A DNA stretch of 64,000 nucleotides, taken from Brachypodius melanocephalos. Lineage: Eukaryota > Chordata > Aves > Passeriformes > Pycnonotidae. The translations under genes and the position numbers were made by a program. Shown here in pieces: positions 26,931 through 38,400 of the stretch. Numbering within the stretch: the stretch's first letter is position 1; every line of letters starts with the position of its first letter. A model generated the notes under the pieces. That model ran no database searches. It saw nothing but the letters and a program-made list of their open reading frames with translations, and was not told the origin of the DNA. Location: positions 2,402,351 to 2,466,350 of the forward strand of contig VZSR01000680.1 of NCBI GenBank assembly GCA_013398615.1, in the 5' to 3' direction.

Positions 26931-27380
26931 AACAAGTGACGTTTATATATTCTTGCCCATATCAGGATAAAGGACATGCTGTGTGCAGTTAAGCAGGCCA
27001 GTGTGATCAAATCAGGTAGCAGCTTTAGTACCTAGGCAAGTAAGAGACAAGCAGGACAGGGCTACTGTCTCTGAGCAAAGCAGCAGCTGTACCTGTCCTT
27101 CTGTGCTGAAGATGTATGGATGTAACTGTGCATAAACAGGCCAATATTTTCAAACAGCTGTCAAATTTTCCAGCTAAATGTACATTCTGGGCATCTGATT
27201 TTCAGCATACTGAGCTGCTGTCATTCTAACCAAATTTACTAAGAGTTGCATTTTCTCAAGGATGTAAATCTTGTAATAAATCCTGTGGAAATATAATAGT
27301 GATTATCCTCTACGAATGCAGAATTGTTCTATTTGCAGCTATTATTCATTTTATTTCTGTTTTACATGGCAAGGGGTGGG

Positions 27381-27383
<3 letters not shown>

Positions 27384-27415
<32 letters not shown>
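27384..27415. repeat. (GT)n microsatellite
   Basis: About sixteen perfect GT dinucleotides lie in the PPARA 5' intron, just upstream of the GC-rich patch. It is likely length-variable and could adopt Z-DNA. Confidence 0.95.
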
Positions 27416-27418
<3 letters not shown>

Positions 27419-27689
27419 AATGCACACATAAATGCAGAAAAGAACGGGATGTCCTGGGTCAGTGGTTCCTGACAGCCCTGCAAATAGGGGCTACAGCCAG
27501 GAGTGTGGCTACAGAGCATGGCTGGGTCTGATTTAGGCTCCTTCTGTCCTTCTCTCATCCATTCTCTTCTGCCCCTCAGTGGCTCTGTTCAGCTCTCTCT
27601 AGCTGTCTATGGTTTTCCTGTTACACTTGTACCGATTCAGTGAAGGGAATTGTTTCACCGAGGCTGTGTGTACTCTGGGGAATAAAACT

Positions 27690-28010
27690 GGCCAGGGACT
27701 GTTCCCGAGAGCTGGCTCGGAGTGCCGGGATCGCAGGGATGCGGCGCAGCGCGCAGTGCCCGGGGCTGGGCGCTCTGCTGGGAGCCGGCCAAGCTGCTGC
27801 GGTGTCGGGGAGGCTCCGGAGCGGCTCCGGCCCCGGCCAGTCCCGGTGCCAGGGGTGGCCAGCGGGATCCCGCAGAGCCAGAGCAGCGTGGCTGGAAGGG
27901 CAGAGGGAGAAGGAAGGTGCTGGCGGTGCCAGGGAGCTACCGAAGGACTATCCTTTTGATGTGAGCGAGCTATTACGTTACTTGAGCTGACTTGTCTGGG
28001 TACCCTGAAG
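27690..28010 (+). promoter_or_regulatory. GC-rich patch in the 5' intron; possible alternative promoter or exon
   Basis: CpG-containing GC-rich DNA at about 27.70-27.90 kb, in an otherwise AT-rich intron, lies about 5.4 kb downstream of the main island. It is followed by two usable donors, GTGAGC at 27961 and CTGAAG/GTAACT at 28011. Frames are open on both strands because stop codons are rare in such sequence, and none resembles a known protein. An alternative PPARA first exon is one explanation; a lone regulatory CpG patch is another. Confidence 0.3.
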
Positions 28011-30500
28011 GTAACTTTATTTTGCAACCAGCAACTCAGCTGTGCTCCGGAGAGGGACTGTGTGCTGCGTCCCCATAGCTGCTCTTTCAAATCTGATTCA
28101 AGCCAGATAAAATGCCTTACAAAGTGAAGTAAAACTGGAATACCGAAGTACATACATGGCTTTTTAAAGAGGTTTTCTTTTCCTGGCCGCTTCAGTGGAC
28201 TCACATTCTTCCTCTGCCTTTCTACAGTTCAGATGCTCCCTTGGTTAAAAGGAGTGGGGTGGCAGATGTACAGCAATGCTGGTATTGCTGTTAAACTGGG
28301 CACCAGATACCCTTCATGTCATAGAGGATGAGCAGGGAAAACATGGCAGGAAAATAATTGGTTATAGTTTGCCACTTTTTGATCACGCAGGAGTGTGAGG
28401 CTTGTGATCTGTATACTGTAGTGAGTGACCTGATTTAGAGCTGTGAAGTCATGTGTCCCAAGTGTATCCTCTATCTGACACGTCAGGAGCTTGCAAGTAC
28501 AAGTACTTGATGTCCATTTGCCAAAAAAAGTAGATTAATTGCATTCATGCCTGTTGCTAAGGCTCCTGTCAGTGAAGCTAATTCAATGTAAACTTTGTTT
28601 TTGAGTGATACATTTGTCACAAAGAAAAACTTTTAAAGGTAGGGATGTCTGAATTGTCAGAATAAAACTTAAGGCCTTTTTCTTAACAAAAAAAACCCAA
28701 CCCCAAACCCAAACCAAAACCAACAAAAAAATCCCAGGAACAAAAAGTGAAAGAATTTTGTTTAACATTCCACTCTGAGTTGTGGCATGACATTAAAATA
28801 AAGTTAGTTTATTTTTAGCAGGTTTCATTTGTTTATTTATTTAAACGTAATAGCTGAGCAACAAGAGCCTGTAAAATACTTCTAACAAATGAGTAAAATT
28901 GTAGCACGATAAAGAGTAAGTAAACTACACAACTTCAGTTGCTAGGTACAGAAGATATTGGATTTTTTGTGCTGGTAGAAGACTATAAAAGTTGGCCCAT
29001 TGGAATGACTCAATGTTCAAAAATTTGCAAGCAGAAGGGGCCTAAATCTGTGATATTTTATCTGAGGGTCATTATTTTTTAAAGGATATAAATCCCTCTG
29101 TCAAGCTGAATTTAATTTATCAAATAAGTCATGTTATTATATCTGGACAAGGGAATAAAGTTTATCAGTGAAATAAAACCACTGAAAATACAGTGGTGGT
29201 GTTGTCTGCTAAGAAGGCGAATTGAGGCTTCTTGAATCTCTTCCAGAAAGAGATGTAAATTCCAGTGTAGCTTTTCAAACAGTGAATAATCATGGTCTGT
29301 TATGTTTGGTGGTGAATCATGCGAGGAGCTGCAGATGGTGAGGGGTGCAGCTGTGCAGATGCTGGGAGGAGCTGAGCTTGGAGACTGGAGGACTGAGGGG
29401 CTGAAGGAGGGGATTTGGGGATGGGTTGATATGGCTGATAGAGGGAGGGATAAGACAGCTGAAAGAATATTGAAGAGATTTGGGATGGGGAATGTGCTGG
29501 TGACTGAAAGGAGGTATTCTCAAGGAAGACACATATTTTTTGTTGTTATTGATCTTGGAAGCAAAAATTGCAGTACCAGATACCAAAGCAACTGGACTTT
29601 TGTCCTGAGCCAAAACAATAAGGAGCCCAAGCTAGAGGTTTAAGCTATAAATGAAAAGAGAAAACTAAGAGACTTCATGTCTCCTTTAAAGGAATACTGG
29701 TCTTAAGTAGGAGAGCTTTTGTAGGAAAAGGTACAAATCAAAAGTTGTGGGCTTTTTTATTTCTATTTTTCTGAGCAGGGCATGTGTAATGAGATCAGGG
29801 TGGCAAATTTAGGGAGTTTGTCAGATGGAGAAGTTGTATCCATCCAAATGGACTAAAAATGGGGGTTGCAAGGCCTAATCATTAAATGGCAGGTAAGACT
29901 CAAATGAAACTTTTCACAATCTTAAATCAATATGCTAAACACACCTTTCAAATTTTTTCATTACGTAATTTTAATTTATCTTTTTCTTTTTTTCTTCTCC
30001 TTTTAAATTGTAAGTTTTGTTCCAAAACACTAGCTCTGTATTCAGGAAGGATGTTGCCATTAAGATGCCTGCAAGAATTAGGGGGTAGTGCAGACAAATG
30101 TCCAGATCAGCCTTGGAAGAGAGTTTTGCCCCAAAACTGAGAGCAATTTTCAGGATCGTTTTCTCACCTGCTCTGGTCTAGTTAGCTGTCAGGTATATGC
30201 AGCATGATCTGCTGTTCTGTGCCCCCAGCCCAATAATTCTGAACCTGCAAATCCTCTCAAATTAGAGAAAGCAGTAATGGCTGTAAACACATTAAAGTTC
30301 TGTCATTTTCATGGAAGTTGGTGATGGGAAGAAGAAAGGAAAACACATTGACCCTGCTGAGGAAGGGCTGCAATATGAATTCAGCAATTGTCCCTTCTGT
30401 TTGGGCTGTCAGCTTCCAGCCAGCAAACAAATGTCAGCTAAAGACAAGTATTTTTATTTATAACAAAGCAAGGATTCTAATTTCTAAAGAGCATGTTACT

Positions 30501-30560
30501 GCTATATGTTATGTTATGTTATAATATATCTGTGATATATATATATTATGATAACATACT
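30501..30560. repeat. AT-rich simple repeat
   Basis: TATGT/TATAT-type low-complexity sequence includes a run of alternating TA. Nothing beyond simple-sequence DNA can be supported. Confidence 0.8.
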
Positions 30561-31763
30561 AAAGAATACGTTATTATCAATAATATATACCACTTCCTGT
30601 CACACATAAAGGTCTGCAGATGACAAAGGGGATTTCTATAGCCTGTTTTATAAGAACATTTTTAAGTTATCAGTGCTTACACATGAGCCCTAAAGATTGT
30701 TGAAATACCATCAGTTTCAGAAAGTGCATCCAAGTGTTCATTTGACTTCAAGTTAGTTGCAATTGGCTTTTTTGTCATAAATGTAATATATCTGAATTTT
30801 TGCATTTGTAAGGACAAGTTACTAGACAGCTATGCTTGTAAAAGTTATGATGTTTTCCGTGACAAAACAGTCATGTATGTTATGTTTTTGTGGGTTTGAT
30901 TTTGGTTTTTTTTATCAAGCATGTAAGCAAGTAAATCTTCTGAGTGAGAGGTTTATGTAGTAGCACCATCAATATGCCAAAAATTTTGCCTTGCACTGCA
31001 TCTCTGTGTATTAGGTTATGATTTTAATTGACAATTTCAGTTGCACAGATGTCTTTAATTTGTTACCTTATGAAGTTTATTTTTACCATATGTAGTGAAA
31101 ATGTACTCTGCAGGAGACTTAGCAAGGGGCTTACATTTTATTTACTTCAGGAATTGATTATATTGGAGATGATAATTTAGTCACCACTCCAAAATGCGAT
31201 TCCTATTTGCCTGTTACCTTCAGATATCTGTATCTTTCAACAAATGAAGTCTCTGTAGAATATCAGGGTATGGTTAGGGAATTGTCGAGCAGGCGCTTTT
31301 CATAATCTGATATGCAATAATCACAGGTATAAGGAAACAATTGCAGCATTCCAATTTAGTCTTAGGGATCTGGTTCCCAGTGAGCAGCATGTTGGGGCAA
31401 ATGCGTGGGCTGTTTGTAAATGCTGTACATGTTGTAATCAACTTTGACTTCACCACTCAAACTTATTTTTATGTATTAATTAAAAAAAAAACCAAACCCA
31501 AACCTGATAATGACTTAGGACATCTGATCTATGCCTGCAGTTCATACGATGCAGTTTTTGTGGGATTTTTGGTTTGTTTCTTTTTCTTAATTCTGGCCAT
31601 AATATGCAATCAGATTTAGCCTCAATTTGAGCTTTGATCTGTGAAATTAAGGTGCCCCTAACTGCTAATCAATTCATAATCTTGGCTTACATAATTAGCT
31701 CATCAGACGTTTGTACAGTATTGTGAAACTTAGGAAAACCTAGCAACTTCCAAGTAAATGGGC

Positions 31764-31983
31764 AAGGCGTTTTTGGGACACACGGAATAAATGAGTAAGG
31801 AGTTTTTGGGACGCAAGGAAAGTAAAATAACTTTGAGTTCATCAACGGGGTAGTAAAAATAAAGCAAATACTCAGATGGCACATTTGTGTGAACGTGACC
31901 TTGGCTCCTGGATCAAATAGCAAATACATGTATGTCGTGTTTGTCTGAATGTGACCTCTCCTTGGTTCAAATATCAATCATAA
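31764..31983. repeat. Cluster of two local tandem duplications
   Basis: A 33-bp unit occurs twice at 31764-31830 (shared core GTTTTTGGGAC). About 50 bp later a second unit of about 56 bp occurs twice at 31884-31983 (shared core TTTGTSTGAAYGTGACCT, then TCAAATA). Copies have diverged by point changes and small indels. The two unit types are unrelated. Confidence 0.7.
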
Positions 31984-32164
31984 ATCAAACCCTAGCTTTT
32001 GATGTACATGCAGAGGGAGCAGCCTCTTAAATGATGCACCAGATCTTAATTTCTCAGCAGTTGTGGTCTCCACATGTCAGTGTTGAGCACACACTCCCAG
32101 CATGTGTGTCAGTGTGCTCTGTCAGCTCCGTGGCCTGCCAGGTGTTGTCACAGAGGCTTTAGAA

Positions 32165-32213
32165 TCTGTAGAACTCTACAGAGTGATTACATGTGTGATT
32201 AACACATGTAATC
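32165..32213. repeat. Two adjacent perfect hairpins
   Basis: TCTGTAGA-AC-TCTACAGA at 32165-32182 is a perfect 8-bp stem with a 2-nt loop. Two bases later, GATTACATGTGT-GATTA-ACACATGTAATC at 32185-32213 is a perfect 12-bp stem with a 5-nt loop. Both lie in the PPARA 5' intron. They are too short for a classical microRNA precursor, and no flanking element termini were identified. Confidence 0.8.
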
Positions 32214-34371
32214 TTTTGAATCCTCCTCAAGTATGGAATAATTTGACTGGAATATAGCAGCGGCTTGAAGAGATACTGACATTGAAATGGATTGGATGAA
32301 GAGCAAAACCTGGGGATTCATTTGGGAGAGAAAGAAAAAAGGGGGAGCGTGTTGCAAGTGCAAAGTTGTAAATGTAACAGTGGAGTGGGGTTTTCATGAG
32401 AAACTCTGGTGAGTTGTGAGCAGTATTGGTGGAACTGTGGTGAACCTGAAGGGCAGCACATGGCAGAGAACACAGACTACTCTATAACATAATGGGTACT
32501 AAGATGTTGCCATGGTTAGTTTTTTGCAGAAAAGAAATTCTCATTGTCCTTCTGAATCTCTTGTTAATGAAAGAAACTTTCTTCAGTGGTTATGCCACAA
32601 AAATACTGGATATCATGAACTCCAATATTTGCTTTAAATGCATTAACAACTTATGTAATAAACTGACTAATCTTCCCTCATACTGTTTCACAGGCTTTTT
32701 TTTTAAAGCCATGTTAACAGTATTATCTTGATTCTATAGATTAGGCTGGTAGTCAGTTTGAATATAAAAATGGAAACACACACCATTACAAACTAAGAGG
32801 GTTTAAGGCTCTCTGTGTATCTGGACTGTAAAAGTTGAAGCAAGACAAAAGACATTTTTAACACAAAGTTTTCCACTTGGATCATTGGCAGTGCTTGCTT
32901 GGGTCTGGTACCATCTAAATTTCAGGCTAGATTATAATGTAGTTTAAAAAAATAGAAAAACCTAGGAACTCCAAATACGAAAAGTAACCAACAAAAGAAA
33001 AAGCCCCAAAGCCCCACAAACAAAAAACTCAAAGCAACAAAGACTCCTCCAAAAATACTTATTGAAGAAAATAATAAATTGAAGGAAAACATTGTCATTT
33101 TTTCAATAACCCTAAGTATAGTATTATACAGTTTGTTAATTTATATTACTCTTGACTTATACTGAAGTCCTGAGTAGACAGTTCCTTAAAGGATTCAGCA
33201 GACACAGATTTAAAAGAGATTTGAAAGCTTTACTTTGACATACAGCTATTTCTGACTTTAATTTCAGTTCAGCATTCACTAGACAGAAAAGTCAAGTCTT
33301 CCTATTCCAAATTACAGAAGCCTCCAAAGCATTTACTTTTTGGATATGAAAACTCACATTTAGCAGAGCAAAAAACAAACCCAACAACCAAAAAAATCTC
33401 AGTCATGTTGGCATTCTCTGCAGACTTGAACGTATTTGAGCTTGAAGGCAGTTCAAACAACACCTCAATCTCCACTCTTTACAATATGGGATTTTCCTTT
33501 TATCAGGAGGGCCTCGATGCAAATTGGAGTAATGCCATGTTTGATACATCCATTTGTGTGGAAGAAAGCAAGCATGATTGCAGATAGGTGTAAACTTGAG
33601 GTGATAGACCTGTAAGTCTTGTCTTTGGAGCCTGGAGGCAAAGGTTGCAAAACCTTCCTGGCCCGGTGCTGATGAAACCAAATCTGGCTCGCGTTGTCAA
33701 AGGGATTGCAGGGGCTCCTTTAAACACAGCCTTCAGATCTTACTGCACCCAGACCCAGGAGCTGTGGTCTTTAATAACATCTGAAACTGAGCTGTCTGAC
33801 AGGCTGACTAGTTAATGGTGTGGATGAAATATGGTGAAATTATTTTCTGGTCTAATATGAAGTCAGTGTAAATATAAAGTGTTCTGAATGGAGCTCCTAG
33901 GTACCAGGATCCTGAGGGGCTTGTTGAATTTAAAATTCTCCATTAGAAAGCCACTTGACACTAGGATGTTGTTGAAGTATTTCTTTGAGCTAGATTCTAC
34001 TCTCAGCTTCGGTTTCCAGCATTGGAACTCTAATTTCATTTTTGTTATGTATTTATTGGAGCACGTTGTGTCAACTCAGAGTAAATGCCTGTACCTTCCA
34101 TTTACTGGATTTCAGTGGCAGTTTTACTACTGGAAGGCGAGTATCTTTGGGATGTGCACATAGCAGCCTGCATGGCAGTTCCATGGCCCTGCCAAAAGAT
34201 GGTAATACCCCTTAATCTGACAGAGGTGCTGTCTGATCTGTAAAGCAATTTTCATCTCCCACAGGAGGCCAAAGAGGCATTGGCTTCTTCACTTCAGGCA
34301 GTGCAAGTGCCTGGTTTGCAGACCCAGCCTGTCCACACAGTCACTGGATTCTGCAGAGGAGGTTCAGGCTT

Positions 34372-34405
34372 CACGTGCAGTTATATTGTGGCCATGCAGC
34401 ACGTG
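34372..34405 (+). promoter_or_regulatory. Pair of canonical E-boxes (CACGTG)
   Basis: CACGTG occurs at 34372-34377 and 34400-34405, 28 bp apart. Only four copies of this hexamer were noticed in the whole window. The pair lies 3.8 kb before the ATG exon. CLOCK:BMAL1 acts on an E-box-rich region in an intron of mouse Ppara, so the location is suggestive. Binding here is inferred. Confidence 0.4.
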
Positions 34406-37400
34406 TATCCCTCTTCCCAGCTGCCTGTTTCTGCCCTCTCCGTGGAGCCAGCACCAGTATTTGTGAGGCTTTGCAGTGAACTGGATCATGGAAGTGGTTG
34501 GATTGAAAAGCACCATGGTTTTAGTGTGTAATCATGGCCTCGAAGATCAGTCATGGCTCTGGAAATTCCATTGAGCTCCACTCAACCCAAACATGTTAAG
34601 TGAGCTGTTTGACGTGAGGTGAGATGAATTACCTCTCCTATTTCTGTTTGCTGAAAATTAATTTCCTCTTTGTAGTTTTTTCTGCATTAGTAACTGCATC
34701 TGTTGTGTGAAAGCTAGAGGGTATGATATTTGAAATAAATAGTTTCATTATCTCCTGAATAGTTTTGTTGCTGCCCTGTTATTAGTTCCTTCTTAAACAG
34801 TAATCCTGGCAAAACAAACTATTTTCCAAACTATTTAGTGTATAATAAATGTGTTACATAAGTGAAGAAAGGCATTGGAGGAAATTGTGGATATATAATC
34901 TTGAAGGTCTAGAAAGCTGCTGAAAAGTTTAGAGTGGGAAGGTCACATTTAACAGGAGGGTTGAGTGGTCCTGTTCAGAGACACTGATCTGTAATATACA
35001 CTAGCCAATGTCATTTAAAATCCAGTGGGACAGAAAATCCTGGGTCCAAAGAAACACAGCTTCCTAGCTCAGTAAGTTCTTCTTGAGTTTGACTGAGTAA
35101 TATAAAACAAAAAACCCATTCCTATGTTGTTTTTATCATTTTGTCTGGGCTTAACCCCAGGAGCCAACCAAGCCCCACTTGCTCACTCCCCTACCATGGC
35201 ACTGGGGAGAGAATTCAAATCATGATTGCATAGAATTTTTCCTTATGTGACTTTTAAGATCCTGACTTTACAGCTTTGCTGTCAATTTTCAAAATTAGGG
35301 TATGTGAATTTTGATTTCTTTTAAAGGCAAGGATACCTATAAGTTGCTTATGATATCTTGGAGTACAGCTGAGTAAAGGGAAGAAAGATGAAGTTTCTCT
35401 GGGTGGGTTTTTTTGGAGAGGGGGTGTGTAACTGGCAGTCTTGACGAAGGGATGGCTTATGAACATTTTGCATCATGTGCGTAGAAAATGTCTTATGTTA
35501 TTAAAACTTTTTAAAATAAAAAATAGTACAAGTATGTAAGGTTACAGACTATGAAAACTGATTTAATTGTCATGTGATAGAAGAGAAAATATGCATCCTT
35601 TCCTGGGCGGAAGTCTGGGTGTTGCACTTTAGGTACCAAATCTTATTTTTCATTCTTTTTTTGTGTTGAATCAGGATATTGAAAATATTCTGCAGCTTCC
35701 ATATTCAAGGATTTTCCTATCCAGTGAAGTTTTCTAAAAATATCTATTGCAATCACGAGTTTTACATGTGCTGTTTTCAGCCCCAGCCTTCCCAAAATGA
35801 CCTAGAGGTAATGATTGTTTCAACTTTAACCCTGGTATTTGCAAGCAAGCCCTTTACACGATCAATTTGTTTATGCAGTAAGATCAGACTTTGTTACTGC
35901 TTCCCAGAGACCTTTGCATCTCAGAGACCTCTTTCCTTACAGGGGTTCTCCCTGGTGTGGCAAGTATTAAATGTGGCAGGGCTGCAGGTTTAGTATCCCT
36001 GCATCCCTTTCCAAAAATGAACCGAGTAACCGATAGCTGCATGTTGAGATATTTTTCTTTAATAGTCTGACTGATTTCTTTGGGACTGGTTTCAAGTTTA
36101 TAGGTAAGTTACTCAGTGGGTATTCACAGTGAGGTGGTGGGAGAGGACTTCTTGTGAAAATAGACATATTTCAGAGATAACAGGATGTGAGAGAGTAAAA
36201 CCTGTTGAAGCTTAAAACCATAATTACATGAAATGGTGTCCTTATTTTTCTGTGTTCTATTCTCTTGTTTTCACTTTGTGAGTGTTGGTACTTGGCAGTA
36301 GGAAAAGTGTTATGGAGACTAAAATATTGTATGGAAAACTGAGAAAGTCCTCTGCAGGTGTCTTTGTGGCACAGAATTTTCGTAAATATTTAGAAGACAC
36401 AAATCTTTGAGTGGAATCATTGTGCTGCATCTACTGCATCTACCATTGTAACATGTACAGGGCTTTTTGTAAAGCAAAATTCTCTCTGCAAATGTTAAAT
36501 GAACTTCATATTCATTACCCTTTTTATTTTAGAAGCTTTTTTTCGTTCAAGCAAGGATCAATGCATATTGTGTGAAACCTGCCAATGAAAGCTTATGCAT
36601 GTGTAAACATGCACAGAACACAGAGAACCAGGAGGCAGTTTACTGCTTGAATACTAGACATTAAAGATTTTCTGTGCTTATAAGAAAATTAATTGTCAGT
36701 ATTGTGAATATTAGTGTATTTTGACAGTCTTCAGAAATTGTTATGTTGTCGCCGTGCTTGCTTAAGTACCAGTTAATCATTGACAAGAGCTCTAATGATT
36801 AAGCAGCTGTAATTTACTCGTAGTGTTTGAAAGTACAAAAGGGTATGTAATTTAATAGTTAAAACAAGAAGCACTCCATTTATGTTTCACTAGCTATTTA
36901 GGTTGTTTTTTTACAGAAATATAGCTAAAAAGGCTGCTGAGTTTTCCATATTGATTGTAAATGCAGCAAAGTGTGGTGTGGTTTGGGTGAAACCAGGCAG
37001 CTGTTGCCATGTTCAGAGGTCAGCTCTCCAGCTTTCCTGACAGATAATGCCTGTTTTGGTTGAAGACAGACTTCAGTGTTTGCTTGATCTTTTAAAAGAT
37101 GAAGAAGTGGTACTTGGAGAGATGTCAGTGATTCAGCAGGAAACACTGGGTACAAGAAGCCCAGTGCCTACTGGAACCTCCCCAGCTATCCTGGGGCTGA
37201 GTGTCTGCAGAGGGGAAAATGCAGTGTTTCTGTGCTGTGAACAACCGGTTTAGCCCAGGAGAACTTCATGGACAGCACACTGGAGGAGCAATCATATGCT
37301 CTGCCATTCCTCTCTTCTTTCTGCTGATGGCTCCTTAGGGAGACAAATTTAGTAGTCTCCTTTGGGTTGCTGGGGTTTTCTCTGTACTTCTCCCCCATCT

Positions 37401-38155
37401 CAAAATAGATAGATCACACAGATAAGAATTTAACTTTATTTTCACGAATTACGTACAAGGGATTTCACCTTTCTGAGTCTGAGTGTGTTCTGGTTCTGTC
37501 AGGGACATGGGTGGATAACTAAGAGTCAGTTCCAGGTGTTACTGGGCTTATCCATGTTGTGTGTCCAGCTCTCACCCAGCAGCACAGTGAAGTCCCTGTT
37601 GTCTGTGACTGGAAATCATGGATAAATTCCCATACTTAGTCTCCTACATATGCCTGCTTGCTGCACTATGTGACATGGAAATTATTTTCCTTTTTTAGTT
37701 AAAACTATCCTGTTTGAAAGAAATTGGGCAAATAGATCTGTACTAATGGTCTTTGTGGAACGAGATGGCAAGTTAGTAATAGTGGTAGCATCTCTTTTAT
37801 TTTTCCTCCTGAAGAAGAGTGAGTAGAATATTGATGTTTGGTATAAGTTTTGGTGGGAAGTGCCTAATACCTTCTGTAGAAACATTTATCTCAGCAATGG
37901 AGAGAAAACAACAATCTACAGATTGATCTTGTCATAACTTTCATTCATCTTGAAATCTTTTAGGGAATTTTCCCCACCCTGTGCTCTTGATGATTCATGT
38001 TGCATAAAGCTTCCAGAGCAATAGAATGTTGTATAAAATTTCACCTTTTTTGTTAGAAATCCTGTATTCAGTGTGCTGCAACTGGTTCAATTTTTTTTTA
38101 AAATATCTGGTTTTTGTTGGTTTTTTTTTTTTTTTTTTACTTATCATTTCACCAG

Positions 38156-38192
38156 TAAAAAGAAGTTTAAGTGACTGCCCTACTTGATCAAA
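38156..38192 (+). other. PPARA: PPARA 5' UTR part of the ATG exon
   Basis: The exon begins after the TTTCACCAG acceptor, which has a strong T-rich tract 5' of it. It carries 37 nt of leader before the ATG. A second AG a few bases downstream could be used instead without changing the protein. The start context is ATCAAAATGG, with A at -3 and G at +4, a good Kozak context. Confidence 0.7.
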
Positions 38193-38400
38193 ATGGTGGA
38201 CACTGAAAACCAGCTCTATCCCCTTACTCCCTTGGAGGAGGAGGATATAGACAGCCCTTTATCTGGAGAGTTCCTACAAGATATGGAGAACATTCAAGAC
38301 CTGTCTCAGTCTCTAGGTGATGATAGTTCTGGAGCTTTAAGTTTAACAGAATTCCAATCCCTGGGAAATGGTCCAGGATCTGATGGATCAGTTATAACAG
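38193..38400 (+). CDS. PPARA: PPARA coding exon 1 (A/B domain)
   Basis: Encodes residues 1-69 and the first base of codon 70, starting MVDTENQLYPLTPLEEED. This is the acidic, serine-rich N-terminal activation region. The ATG at 38193 is chosen by alignment to the conserved MVDTE start of PPAR-alpha. The donor is ACAG/GTAAGA at 38401. Reading on into the intron would add unrelated residues until a stop at 38529. Confidence 0.96.

Larger units (their letters stand above)
22347..38155 (+). other. PPARA: PPARA 5' intron(s) before the ATG exon
   Basis: About 15.8 kb of mostly AT-rich non-coding DNA lie between the island donor and the acceptor of the first coding exon. The acceptor has a long T-tract at about 38108-38138 and a TTTCACCAG ending at 38155. 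The interval contains microsatellites, a GC-rich patch at 27.7-27.9 kb, a local tandem-duplication cluster at 31.76-31.98 kb, two hairpins at 32.2 kb and paired E-boxes at 34.4 kb. One or more further untranslated exons probably lie inside. The longest open frames (184 codons at 23333 on +, 201 codons at 28204 on -) look like chance. Confidence 0.6.

Noticed and set aside
27599..28204. 201-codon open frame on the - strand
   Set aside because: It overlaps the GC-rich patch where stop codons are rare on both strands, and overlapping + frames are open for the same reason. No domain or conserved motif was recognised.
29302..29643. 113-codon + strand open frame
   Set aside because: Purine-rich, glycine/glutamate-biased sequence without splice or family support. 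It is intronic by position.
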